DNA of 64,000 nt from Spirometra erinaceieuropaei (Eukaryota > Platyhelminthes > Cestoda > Diphyllobothriidea > Diphyllobothriidae). The stretch lies in contig CACRXP010000011.1 of NCBI GenBank assembly GCA_902702965.1, forward strand, positions 443,617 to 507,616. Reading direction: 5' to 3'. The notes below the pieces were generated by a model that saw only the letters and a program-made list of their open reading frames with translations, did no database searches and was not told the origin of the DNA. The position numbers were made by a program, and so were the translations under genes. Below, one piece after another: positions 23,801 to 36,300 of the stretch (position 1 is its first letter; the number at the start of each line of letters is the position of its first letter).

Positions 23801-25279
23801 ACCGTTACCCTAATAATGTCTCTGCCGACGAGCTGCACTCGGACTACAACGCTAACTTCATTCTCGTGCAAATTCATAGCGCAGTTTGTAACTCGGACGT
23901 AGAGTATGGCCTGCGGTTTGAAACTCTGCAACTCCATCCAATGACGTGTAATTTTGCCATCCTTATAGTGCGCTGCTTATTCATAGTGAAATAACGTTAA
24001 AGTACTCTCCTGCCTGCCAAACCATCTGTCGGCAAATTTGAAAGTCTACGACTTACCTTTTGCCAATCCCAGGCTCCTTAGAGGATTAAAAAACACAAGT
24101 TTGTGCATAAATGACCCCCAAATCCCTTTCTGAATTCATATTTAGGGTTTAATTTTTTTGCAAATGTAAATTTTCGACTTTTTGGAGAGAGGGAGAGGCT
24201 GTAACGAAAAATGCTATACTTTAAATGGGACGCAGTCAAATTCTTAATAAACAGTCAGATATGCGGCCCACGAATATGTGACAAAATTTTTGCTAATGCA
24301 GGCCAGTTGAAACTGACAAAGTCTGGAGAACTGAAAGCCTGGTCTGTTCAGCAGTTGGCATGCGTTATTTCTCCGCCACCTACTTCATCCACCCTTCCTG
24401 CAGGCTCTTCCAGATTATCAGTATGTGAGACAATTATACAGAGTTTAGGATTACAATCTTTTTTCCTCCAGCAGAACAACTTATATTTTTGTTCTGTTCT
24501 TTTTCCTTTCTACAGAAAAGAGAATAGTTTTCTTCGAAAAACTGCAGGTTTATACCGCTGAAATAAGAAACTATTAGTGAGTTCAATTGTCCTCGGAGTG
24601 CACACTATTTGTCGAAAATTTGAACATCATTTAGAAGCCCAAGAGGATATTAGGATGCAGAATGCATAATAGTCAGACCATCTTATTAAAAGCGACGCAA
24701 AATGCAAGTGGTTTTATAACGGAACACCCATAATGTTGTAGGTGCACAGGAAACAATGCCAGATATGAGAATCATTGTTGAAATAATACAACATCAAATG
24801 TGAAACAAAAGACTGCTCTAAATCTTCCACATGTTTTTCTCTGCAGGAAATGAAACCGTTTTAGAAATAGCACGAATACATTTTTTCTTAAAATAAAAGA
24901 CAAATGCATACCGTTCGCAGTCATTTTCAGCCGGGAAAAGCATCCACAAAATTTTGGAGGCAAAAAACAGGTTGGTGCAAAACTTCCACTTATTAAGAAA
25001 AATATGACTGATTGTAAATCTTAAACCCAACTTGACTCCGTACTTGGTAAAGCATGTGGCCGTGAAAAGAAAAAAACAGTATGTCTTCTGCCTAAATGCA
25101 CTTAACACATTTTCCAACCATTTAAATAACTGCTGGACAAGATCGAGTTGCCAGGATACCTGTTCTTTGACCGTCTACTACCTACAGTGCATAAAGGTTC
25201 ATGAAGATGATCGGGACCAAGACAAAAAGAACAGTAGTCAGTTCACCTTACTATAGTCACCAAATAAGAAGTTTACATA
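20811..25279. other. About 4.5 kb with no recognised gene
   Basis: Several open frames of 60-116 codons (for example 24,211-24,561 +) have no motif, signal peptide or splice context I can support. No large inverted repeat was seen. Confidence 0.4.
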
Positions 25280-26269
25280 CAGCAGCTGTGCTAACTCATG
25301 AAATGTCAACCAAAATTTCGAACTGCGTTCTCGTTTTGAAAAGATAAACAAGTAGTGTTGTAAAACTAATCATGATGCAACATAAATCTATAATTATCCA
25401 GTTACCTCAGGGTATCGGCTTTCGAAAGAACGTATTTTCGGCTGCATGCAAGATCTATACTCTGCAAAAAGTGACTACTTAATCAGTATGCAATTTTCTC
25501 ATTGATTTTCGATGCCCTTGAAAAACCAATTATATTTCATGGAAACATGCATAAAAATATTCATTCTTTTACTTATTCGGTAGAAAATCACGCCTCCTTT
25601 CAAGTTCATACTCAAAAGAAGAGTATAATTCGGTTTTAAAAAAGTTTCTAATTGTGAGATTTTTAATACCGTTAAATGGCCGTTCATGAAACGTCCTGTA
25701 TCTGCATTTACGAATGTGGCTTGTAAAGTTAACAATATTGCTCAAATCCACTGCTTAATTTTATGAACCTCATATGGGATCTTCTTAACACCGTAGAGTA
25801 ATGCATGGTTTTCTGTACACAGAAAATATACAGCTTGTAGTTTTGAAACCCTGAATGCAAGTGTAACAGCAGGTCGAGTTCAAAATTATTCGGGAATTAG
25901 AAAAGCTTTTTAAAACCAAATTATTCTCTTCTTTTGAGTATGAAATTGGAAGAAGACGTGATTTTCTACCGAATAAGTAAAAGAATGAATATTTTTATGC
26001 ATGTTTCCATGAAATATAATTGGTTTTTCAAGGGCATCGAAAATCAATGAGAAAATTGCATACTGATTAAGTAGTCACTTTTTGCAGAGTATAGATCTTG
26101 CATGCAGCCGAAAATAAGTTCTTTCGAAAGCCGATACCCTGAGGTAACTGGATCATTATAGATTTATGCTGCATCATGATTAGTTTTACAACACTACTTG
26201 TTTATCTTTTCAAAACGAGAACGCAGTTCGAAATTTTGGTTGACATTTCATGAGTTAGCACATCTACTG
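25280..26269. repeat. Tc1/mariner-like foldback MITE, subfamily B, complete
   Basis: 990 bp with near-identical inverted arms of several hundred bases. Left end: CAGCAGCTGTGCTAACTCAT. Right end (reverse complement): CAGTAGATGTGCTAACTCAT. The element is flanked by TA at 25,278-25,279 and TA at 26,270-26,271. The arms stay alignable to about 25,650 on the left and 25,900 on the right. The centre is unique and encodes no transposase. TA duplication with a CAGT-type start is the Tc1/mariner signature, so mobilisation in trans is inferred. Confidence 0.88.
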
Positions 26270-27441
26270 TACTCGTCGTCCCGACTCCAACACTTTGTGA
26301 CGCAGCAACTAAGGACATGACGACATAAAAGCACTTGACAGCGCACTATGCATTGGTATCAAAAAAGACGACGGTTGGATGCAGGCCAACCCGCGTCTTT
26401 TGCATGCATCACAAAATACTAGAGGCTCCTAACTAAAATATCTAATGAATATGATATCAAAATAGGCATGAGAGCACCAAAGACTCGACTAACATCAACC
26501 AGACATATCTTAGTTACACAGGTATTTGGTTACTGTAGCATAGGCGATGTCGACCAGTCGTTGAGGACTTATAGCTGCACTCTGGCAGGCTCATATGACT
26601 CATCTGGTGAATAAAGCTAGTCATGCTCTCTCACTTCTCCAAAAAACATACACACTTTTCGACGGAGAATAAAGTGTAAACTTTGAGTATCCTCAGATTA
26701 GTTTTTGGCGCGCGAATGCCGTTCACGATAAAACGAAAATAAAATGGCACTCTATTTTCCTGTAAACTGCAGTAGATTGCTGCGCGAAATCCTTCAATTC
26801 ACATTTTTTCAAGCATTCTCTGTGACAGTTTCTCTACAGATTATACATTTCAGTTGTTTTATGTTGACTTTTACACGATATGTTTCGCAAAAGCTTTCAT
26901 GGATTTCACGGGAACTGTTTATTTGCTGTGTATAATTTTATGGTCAACCAATAAAACCGTATTATTCGGAGTGGACTAGCAATACCTGCGATGTAAAAAA
27001 CAAATGTTTTCTGCCGTTTTGCTGTTCATGACCTATACTAACTGAAAGAAGCACCTGATAGCAGAAGAGAGAAGATATCGTCCTCAAATCAGTTCGACTA
27101 AGAAGAATCGCGTCATAGATTCTATCTCAGATGCGAAGGAGTCGAACGTGTATCAAAAAATCTAACTTATTTCAGCTAATTTCGTTCCTGAGAAATGTTA
27201 AAATATCTGCTGGATTTATTGCCATCCGGATTTTATCAATGTTTAGCAAGGACGCAATAAAAGCAGAGGTTCACGAACGATATTTTTTTGGCTGCAGACA
27301 GTGCTTTTAATCGTAAACATCAAATGACGGGACCCTGGATTGCGTCTGCACGCGGAGACTTTGCCCGCAATTTTTTCGCAGACGAAGTAAAAAGGGGTTT
27401 TTTTGAAAGAGCTACTGAGAAAAACAATAGCTGCAAAACCG
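26270..27441. other. Upstream region of the micro-exon gene; nothing else recognised
   Basis: There is no ORF with family resemblance. The sequence becomes the putative promoter of the micro-exon gene at its right end. Confidence 0.4.
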
Positions 27442-27448
27442 CATATAA
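27442..27448 (+). promoter_or_regulatory. TATA-like box of the micro-exon gene
   Basis: The heptamer catataa lies 38-44 bases before the start codon at 27,486, which would imply a 5' UTR of about 10-15 bases. Spliced-leader addition, known in flatworms, cannot be excluded. Confidence 0.4.
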
Positions 27449-27485
27449 GCAACCACATCAGGTGAAACCCGTTGGCGTCTTCACT

Positions 27486-30361
27486 ATGAAGTTCTTCATC
27501 GGTCTTTGCTTGTTGCTGGTAACGGTGTATGCATTGCCCACAGGTATGATATACCAAGTCTACTTTACATTTCAGTGATAACTACTCGTACACATTACAT
27601 GAAAAACCGTAGCCAATATCCAGAAAAAATATTTAGATATAACCAAAGCAAATCGTTTTGTATTCTGGGAATTATGGCTTCTGTCTACCTAACGCAAGAT
27701 TGTTCTGAAAGCTTAACCAGATTTACGCAGTTGTTTTCAATAGACATAACTCTTCTGATCATTATGACTATTCGTCTAAGTTGCCATGCGGTTTTATGCT
27801 TCCTGTTGTCTCACGTAAAATCTTTCTCGATTATTTGTGCAAAGATCTCTTATATACTTTTGTAGAGAATGGTCACGGATCCGCAAATGGTAGGCAAAAT
27901 AATGTTTTCCTTGAACATTTTTCAGGCACTTAGTAAAAGTAGCATTGCGCTCTTCGTCATAAGCCGGTAGTTACGCACTTGAGAACTGTAGAAACAATGC
28001 AGGAAGCACTTTCTATGCGGCATTATAACAAAACAAAAACTGAAAATAAAAACGGACAGCATTTAATTAACACCGCAATATATCATTGCAAAGTCCCAAG
28101 GACTGTGATAGCCAGAGGCAAAAGGATCGTTTTCTCAGCAGTTGGAATTAACTCATCACTTTATGCGTGGTTTGAAATGGTTGCCTGTATGCAAATGTTT
28201 CTTGAAAAAAAACCTGACCTAACGTAACGCCTTGTAATTTGGGTCATATGCGACGAGTGCTTAAAATGATTAGCGGAATAAAAAAAACTCCCGTGCCAAA
28301 TCAAAACTTGTGCATGCCATGTCACGGTTATGCAAAACAGGTGCCCTCACTGATTCAAAAGACAGAATATTATATGCAATTGATGATCATAGAAAAGAAA
28401 TGCCAAACTTTGTTTTGTAACAAGCCAGTAATTATTGTCGCAAATTAGCGACAGATTGAGAACACTTGCGTTAAATAGGCTAGTAATCATAAGAGGGTCT
28501 TAAGAGTTTCACACAGCATTTTTTCCAAATTAGTTCTCAACCTTCAATACATGTGCCGAAACTGACATTTTTCCTTGAAATTTAAATGTAGCCGTCTCCA
28601 CCGCCGCAAAAGGTTCGTTAAACATGTGCATATATGTTAACAAATAGGCATCATTGGCTTATTAAGAATTACTTCTCAACATTGTGAATGGTGCTATCTC
28701 GAGGATGCCTACATTTGGTTATGTGAATTAAAATGGTTCTATAGTGTTTCCGCTGCGAGCGTTCTGCAAACGTAATCATATAACGGAGACGTGGCTACTG
28801 TTTTTCTTCAAATGTTCCTTATGAGCATACTGAAAACCGCATTGCGTGGTTTAAAATGAATTGCTTGTCAAACTACAAGGATGTACACATTTCTAAGGGC
28901 TTGATGAATAGTCAGCTTACCGTAGCCCCTCAACTACATGCCTATTAGAATACCCCGAAAAATAGCCTCTTTATCTAGTCACGCTAAACGTAACTAATCG
29001 TTGTCTATTTCTGTGGATTATTTTTGGCTCTCCCAAAAGGCTAGTAAGATTCTATTATGTCACAAAACACGAAGAAAGTTAATACTGGTTATCGTTCTCA
29101 GTCAGTAAATCCGAACCTCTTCTTGCACTCGTTTCGTTTTCCCTTCTAACGGAGTTGGTTTATTCCTCCCAGATGAACGTCCAACCAGTAAGTTCTCCTT
29201 ATCATAGTGGTTAACTTGCCCAATGCCTATTCGTATGCAACGCATATTAAAATTAAAACGTCATTGATGTTTCGCACTCCGAAGCAGTTATCGCACATAA
29301 TATTTGAGGAAAGCGTCAATCATTAATAGCCAAACTACACAAAATCCCAATTTAAATATTCACGACATTTTAACCTACTCTTTTGGTTATGAACATTTTA
29401 AACAGGCATATTCCTGAGCATAGAATGCCCGCAACTTGAGGGACATATATGCTACTCAAGATTAGTGTGCACCGGTAGTTTTTGATAATCTGTTTCAATG
29501 ATTGTCTTGAAATTATGGTGACCATTTTTGACCTAGGGGAAAAATTTACGGACATTTTGAAGGGTTTGTCACAACACTAAACTAACATGGCCCATCTAAC
29601 ATGTTTGCTTTGCCGATATTTCGATCATATTACGGTTCTGTACACTATCGTACTTTGCTAACCACAGATATCTGGGACAACTTGCGTAAGTGTCCACCAA
29701 ATTTTTTTGCCCCTTACCTCGCTTAAATCCGTTTAAATACATATTTTTATAATCCGTGAAGAGTTGGGGGCTTTTAAATGATGAGAGTTTGTTCTCCATC
29801 GATTTCACAGTGACCGTCTTGCAATCGTTGTTATGCTCCCGGAATAGAGTCTGGTTGGGAATACAGATTTGTACTTGCTCACTTTATAGCGTACAATGCG
29901 AATTGTTCAACTTTATTTTTGTCTTCATTTTGTAGTACAGCACTTTAAGAAAGTCTTCAAAGGTAAAGTGTCCTAACTGTGCCAGTTCATCTTAAAAATG
30001 TAAGCTTAGTCAATTATATGACTGACTGCCATTTTTATGCATTTAAATACATTAGCAAAATCGAAGAAATTTGGTAAGTCAAACGAACGGAAGATAGAGT
30101 GGAGGGGAACTGGAAGCTTTTAATATTTGTTCGGAGAGTACGGATCCAGGCAATACATGACGAACAAATTTCGTTACCCACCACATCGTCTTTTTTAACA
30201 TCATGCAGCTTGTGAAGTTTTGAAACGTCAGTTTGAAAAAATTATATACAGGATCTGCATTCTTTATTTCGGGAAAAAAAACTTACTTCGAAATTAATTA
30301 TCTAGGTGTGACACGCGCCACATACATTATTTCAGGCTAGCAAGCGAAAACGAATGCTGTC
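27486..30361 (+). CDS. Micro-exon gene, exons 1-9 (signal peptide and N-terminal part)
   Basis: Exon 1 27,486-27,543: MKFFIGLCLLLVTVYALPT, a classic signal peptide with likely cleavage after VYA. Exon 2 27,866-27,889: ENGHGSAN. Exon 3 28,592-28,612: AVSTAAK (weak donor gttcgt). Exon 4 29,173-29,187: DERPT. Exon 5 29,668-29,685: NIWDNL. Exon 6 29,936-29,962: LQHFKKVFK. Exon 7 30,056-30,073: AKSKKF. Exon 8 30,209-30,226: ACEVLK (donor gtcagt). Exon 9 30,341-30,361: PSENECC (acceptor ggctag, donor gtaatc; tentative, and an 18-nt version ending at 30,358 is possible). Each first residue is completed across the junction. Most acceptors have T-rich tracts. The peptides are mostly polar and basic, and hold the only cysteines of the mature chain. 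The upstream in-frame Met at 27,288 was rejected because it would bury the signal peptide. Confidence 0.8.
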
Positions 30362-33300
30362 GTAATCGAAAATTCAGTCCAGATGTACATTAGTTTGCCT
30401 TTTAAGTAAAGATATATAGTGGAACGTCAAATGTTATGACACTAAAAGTCGTAGGAATTGTTTTAGATGACCAATCGGTTTGGATTATATATAAGCACTT
30501 TATTATTTAAGGTCCGTAATACAACGCACAAAAGCCCAGTCAGTCTAGTTTGCTACCCGCTTTCCAGAACCTTACCAATGAGCAGAATGCATCTTGCCAC
30601 GCTTCCAAACAATCGACTAGGCTTATATGCGCACTGTACGCTATAGCATAGATTATTTACCGAAAATTTCGTCCGTGTCATTTAAAAACTTTGCTGTCCG
30701 TGTTCGAAATGTCATCAGTCCGAGTTCAATATATGCTGAAGCAAAGTTTGGACAGCTGCTTGTATAGTACCACACTCAGAAAGACAATTCAAACTCGCCC
30801 ACAGACATAGTAAAATCAATGCAACAGTTTGAACAAGGCGAAGGCGACAAAGCATGCAGAATTCAATGACGTCATAAATTTCGAGACCTCTCATTCAGCT
30901 GCACACGGTCATTGCATAGTTATATTACAAGGCAAAACTGTTCAATCAACGATCGACCTAGAGAGCTTAAACGTGATAGGTAAACTGAAACGTGGGTCTA
31001 GTATGCAGGTGCATATAGTGAGGGGGGAGGGGGAGAGAAGTCATCCAAGTATGAGAGAACTGGTGCGGCGTGATTTGGAGTGCAACGTGCGGGGAGCATT
31101 CAGTCATGCCGGGGAGAGGGGGAGTGGGTGGGGGCGAAAGGAGAGGGCATACATGGGAACAGGGTTTCGTCCATAATCGATAATTACCATGGCAGTGTCA
31201 GGTTTATCACATGGTCCAGCTGAATGAGAGGTCTCGAAATTTATGACGTCATTAAATTCTGCATGCTTTGTCGCCTTCGCCTTGTTCAAATTTATCCCGG
31301 GAAAACACTGCTTCAATGCAACAGTTGTTAGAAGAGTTAAACAGATCTGGAAACGAATTAGATGTGGCTAAAAATAAAACGCGTATGCCTGGAAGTAATC
31401 GTGATCGATAGCAATAATAAAGTGTGGTTGTGACAACATTTTTTCTAAGACGCTGTTTCGAGAACATAAAAGCGAATGAATAAATAAGTGTATTAGGCGA
31501 AAACTGATCACTCAAAAGGCTGTATTTTACATTTGTCAAACAAACAGTTATGTTGCTGAACCATAAGTTTCAAACCAGGGAGTTCTGATGATGGAAATGT
31601 AAAACAACACCAGTCGCCAGCATTATGGACGTCAGATAATCAGATAATACGATCTTCTAAATCATACTTAGGCAAGCTTACACCAAATTTATTACCTAAA
31701 TATGAGGTTTCGCATCTCCTGCTGTCCTGAAGGGTTGTAGATTCATCAATATGACGACTCTTGTCTGCATCTTGACAAAAATGTGTTTTGCATTGCGGGT
31801 GTCTATTTAAAAAATGCCAATTCAATTCTTTAGTCTCATTCATAATTCCATGTTTGGTTTTAATGCGCTTGTTTAATCTAAATGATCTGTTGATTCCGTA
31901 CGATTGGGCTGGTCGCATCTGCCGACCTGAAAGGTCTGCTTGTTAAGGTCATCGTTAACGCCAAGACACTGCACAACAAAGCAGCATTTCGCTTTATGAA
32001 ACTTATATCCACGTTGCCTCGCGGGCCGAAGGATTCCACAAAACAAACAAATCGAAACCTTCGAGACTTGTTTGAATTTCGTCAGAAGTTTAAATCTCCC
32101 ACGAGTTTAGATCCTTAAATGTTCAGCGCAGGACCGAAAAAGTCAGGCTTATTTTGATACAACTGTGCATTACTAACATGCCAACAATAGAATTCCAATT
32201 TCTTAAGACAGTACACATAAAACAGGACAAAAACGCGAAAGGCTATCAAGTAACTTTGTTATATGGTCCGCTTTGTAGCAGGCGCCTTGATCGAATTAAC
32301 GAGTGGTAAGTACCTCCCTAAAATCGCAGATAAATTTTGTGTATCAGATGACTTTCACATAACTGTCATGTTTATATTAAATTTATCTGCAAAAATGGCG
32401 ACACATTCGGATGCTTTCTGTTTATATTAAAGGCGAAACCTGGGGTACGTAAAAGCTTTTATTATGCGTGATTTGATCGAAAATTTACAAGCACTTAGTA
32501 GATATTATCGTAATTATAGAGAGCACAGAATGTGTAGAATATACATCCATCTTCTTTGTTGACCTGCGGACTTGGTTGTTAAAGTTTCAATTGACTAACT
32601 TATTAACAGGTCAGATAATATTTCAAAATTTGCCTTATAACTCTTTTCATATTTTGGTTGTTTAAATTTTAGACGAAGTGGTTCCCAGTCTTTTCGAAGG
32701 TAAACATTCGGCAGGTTGAACCTCCTCATACGCATACAATTGGATGAAGTAATTTGACATGATTGTAGCGCGAATGTAATTTTAATTTAGGAAACGCCAG
32801 TCAAATAGGTAAGCCCTCCACTTGTGAATCAAGCACCTCAAAGGATTTTGAAACGGAAATCTTACTACTCAGTTTCCCAGGAAGCGTTTTAAATAACGGG
32901 CTATTTTAACGAACTTTTACCTGAAAATGATCCGCAATTTCATGAATATTTATTTGAATTTTCTAACAATTTCAGCAAAGGAGTTTCTTGCTCTTTTGCA
33001 AGGTAAGTTTGTTGCCAAAGAAGCGCCTGTTAAACGGGGGTTTGCCAACCACGATTCTGTTTCCTGCATATAATGAAAGCAAATTCGTTTTTGCATTTCT
33101 AGGAAAACAGTCTAACCACAGTAAGATGTTCAGCTTTTTACAGATTTGGACTTTATTTTGGACTTCACTTATTTGTCTACTAGTTAAGGAGTAACAAAAT
33201 TCACTTTGGGTTCTTGAGAATTGGTAATTTATACGCCTACACTACCGGATCTCTACTTGGGCATTCATATTCTACTTTTTTGTGGTGTAGTCTGTGCGCA

Positions 33301-36300
33301 TGTTATTTACTGATTTTCTAATAAAGATATAAGTAATTTTATAAAACCACTTGTCGCAAGATGCTCCCATTATATCAAAACATTGAAATGTTATCGCTCT
33401 GTAGCCAGCATGAAAGAATTCTTCAAAGGTAATGTCGTTGTCACAGGGGATTTACTTTAAAAGGGTGTGCCTTAAAATTCATCCAAACTTTGATTATTTT
33501 AATTGAAATATTCAGATCAGATTGACGAAATGCGTGAGTTGCCATTTCACTTAAATACAGCGGCGTATGGTGAAATCATATCTGATTTTATCTGCTTAAT
33601 TTTTATACAGTTGCCGAGCTTCTCATATTCTTTGGAGGTAAGTGTATTTTGGTACTAATTACTGCTACTGACCTTGTCTGTTCATCGCAAATAGAAACTC
33701 ACATTTCACCATTTTTGCTTAAATTCTAGCAAAGGGGGATGATTTGTGTAAGCAATACTAATGGACTACAGTGGTTCTGATAAATGAACCAAATTCGAAT
33801 CATCTGTCCTAATGTTGCCAGTTTTTATGAATTTTAAAATCGTTTTTTTCATCTTCAGTAACCGTTTCGACCAATCTTGTAAACGGTATGGATGCGGCAA
33901 TATCTTCCGTAAACTACTACATTTCCTTTTGTTATGGCCTGTAAAATTGTCTTCCGTATCTTGTAGACACTACCCACAAATTACGTAAGTCCTTCGATTT
34001 CGCGTGCAAAAGCTGTGTTCCCAATGGCTTGTGCATGTAGTCAGACGATCTAGCATTTTTCCATGTTTATGTTCGATGTGTTCATGCAAACGACGTGGCG
34101 GTTAATGAGTTAATCGTTTTTCAGTGACGGTATTCGCCAGCAACCTATCAAGTGCGTGACATTATTGCACCTCTGAAATTTTGCAATTTCCTCGTTTACG
34201 GTGTATGACCAAACTGAAAAACATTCTGATCGCTTGTGATGTGCTTTAGAGCCGGAAGTTGAAGCCATATCCGGTAGGCTATGAATTTCCTTGACAATTG
34301 TTACCGGCGTCGTATACATCTGCCGATGACTTGTTAAATATCAAATTATCATACTACATTTATCCGCCAGCCGCTGTTAGTGGCATCGGTATGTTGAAAC
34401 CAGCATTTACAATCCTCATATTTCCTATAATCATTTAATAAGCAGGTAGTTCTCTGTTTTTTCAAAATTTATCCGGAAAGCTTCTATGAATCCAGATAAA
34501 AATGTCAGTTTGACAAGGATTCCTACGTCCATAAGCACTTTATTTTAACACGTCAAAATCTATAAGAATACAATTTCCGCGACGAAAACTAGAAATTCCC
34601 TAAAACTAATGTTGTAGTTTTGATGGGGACTAAGAGGAATATAGCAAACAAAGTATCGACACAATCGGTAGAATAAGAAGCAAAATTTCCTGAAAATGTG
34701 TGTTTCATTTTGTTGCGTTAACATTATCATTAATACGATTTTCCTTAGGTGGAACGATTGCGAAGATAGTAATAAGTGAGCTATAGCAGCATTTCCATAT
34801 GTCAATGAATCGCATCACCCAGTTAGAGTAAAATAGTTACACATCAACTATTTTCACGACCTACCTTAATTACCTTCCAGAAACAGAGGACTGGCGTAAG
34901 CTTGTACACAGATTATTCCCAATTTTAATGAAACAATACGCAATCAGCCCCATGAATTGGTTTATTATATAATTTTTGTTATCGTCTTTGTGCATGAACG
35001 TTTGCTAAAAATTAACGCGCCCTATCTTTCCTCTTGCAGTTAAAAACCTCCTTAACTACCTAAGAAGTCAGTGCAAATTATTAAATGCCTCATTTATGCC
35101 ATAGTCTCAACACGTTAGCAAATGTGCTTAACGTACTTGTTTTAAATGCAGAAGAGATGGCCCAATTAGGTATGTTTAATGAAAGAATGTGATGTTCTTT
35201 GCTGTGAGCTTTGCGTTTCGCTGTAGTTTGGATGTCTTTTTTAATCGCAATCTCAGAAAATACATCTTTTTCTATAGTGAAAGTCATTCTTAAACGCTGG
35301 CTCGGTTAGTTGTTAACATCCATTTGTTACTGATAACTAACATATGTGTCGAGCTGTTATCAGAAACATATTGCTATTAGTCGAGTCGGTTTACTCAATG
35401 TATGCTTTACATGAGTTTCATCAAACATTCTCAGATCACGAGGGCATAATATGTGAGTTGTTTCATTGGAAAAGTAGATTAAAGCTCCCATAGCGATCTT
35501 ATTTAAGTGAGAATCGTGCATTGTCTAAAATAAGATATGTAATAAAATAAGTTTTTCTTGCAAAAAAGTCGTTTTGTTCTTCTTAACCCACTGGACGCGT
35601 GCTTTATATTTGCACGTCGTCTATAGTCTTTGTCATATGACATGCATGAATTCAAATTTTAGCTTTTTTGTCTTCGACTGCAATCGGCATTTTATGCCTG
35701 ACTTCTACTAGCCAAAATGAACGCAATTTACTTTTGGTCCACATGGACTTTGCATAAACGTATTCGTTAGTTAAACAGTGACATAAGCAAAGCTTTTGGC
35801 TATTAAACGATTTTTATATCTTTTAATAGACCAAATCATTGAGAAGGTCCTTTCAAGTACGTTGTGCTTGTTTTTAGTTATGAGCGATTACAGCAAGCAG
35901 TTCCGATACCAGTCGTAATATTTTTTGGGTGCTGATGGTTTCTCAACATAGTAGAGTTTCCTAAGCAGGCACATGTAGAGCCCAGAATGCGGTATTTCAC
36001 CTGAATATTTTTAACAATTAGAAAAGCAAATTCACATGTCTGATTTGTTTTCATTGTTTTCGCAAAGTACACGAATTCCAACGTTCAGCCTTCTACAACA
36101 GAGTGAAACCTAACAAACCCACCTGTTCTGAATGAGTGCCCACAGAAAATAACCGATTCATATAGTCGCTAATGACCGGGGCAGTTTATTCAGTCATCCT
36201 GGACACATCTCCTTCTTAGGATTTCGACATAGTTAACCTCTACAGCAATCGCATTTGCGTAAACCATTAATTGTCCACTTTTAGTGATCCAACCAAAGGA

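Noticed and set aside
27288..27485. In-frame upstream Met that would extend the micro-exon gene by 66 residues
   Set aside because: The extension would put a polar, basic segment ahead of a textbook signal peptide. The TATA-like box at 27,442 also lies inside it.
27540..27600. A 12-nt candidate exon after tttcag at about 27,575
   Set aside because: The preceding intron would be about 30 nt and the donor gtacac is weak.
27727..27775. A 30-nt phase-1 window between an AG and a GT in the first intron region
   Set aside because: The donor (gtctaa) and acceptor contexts are both poor, so it was not included as an exon.
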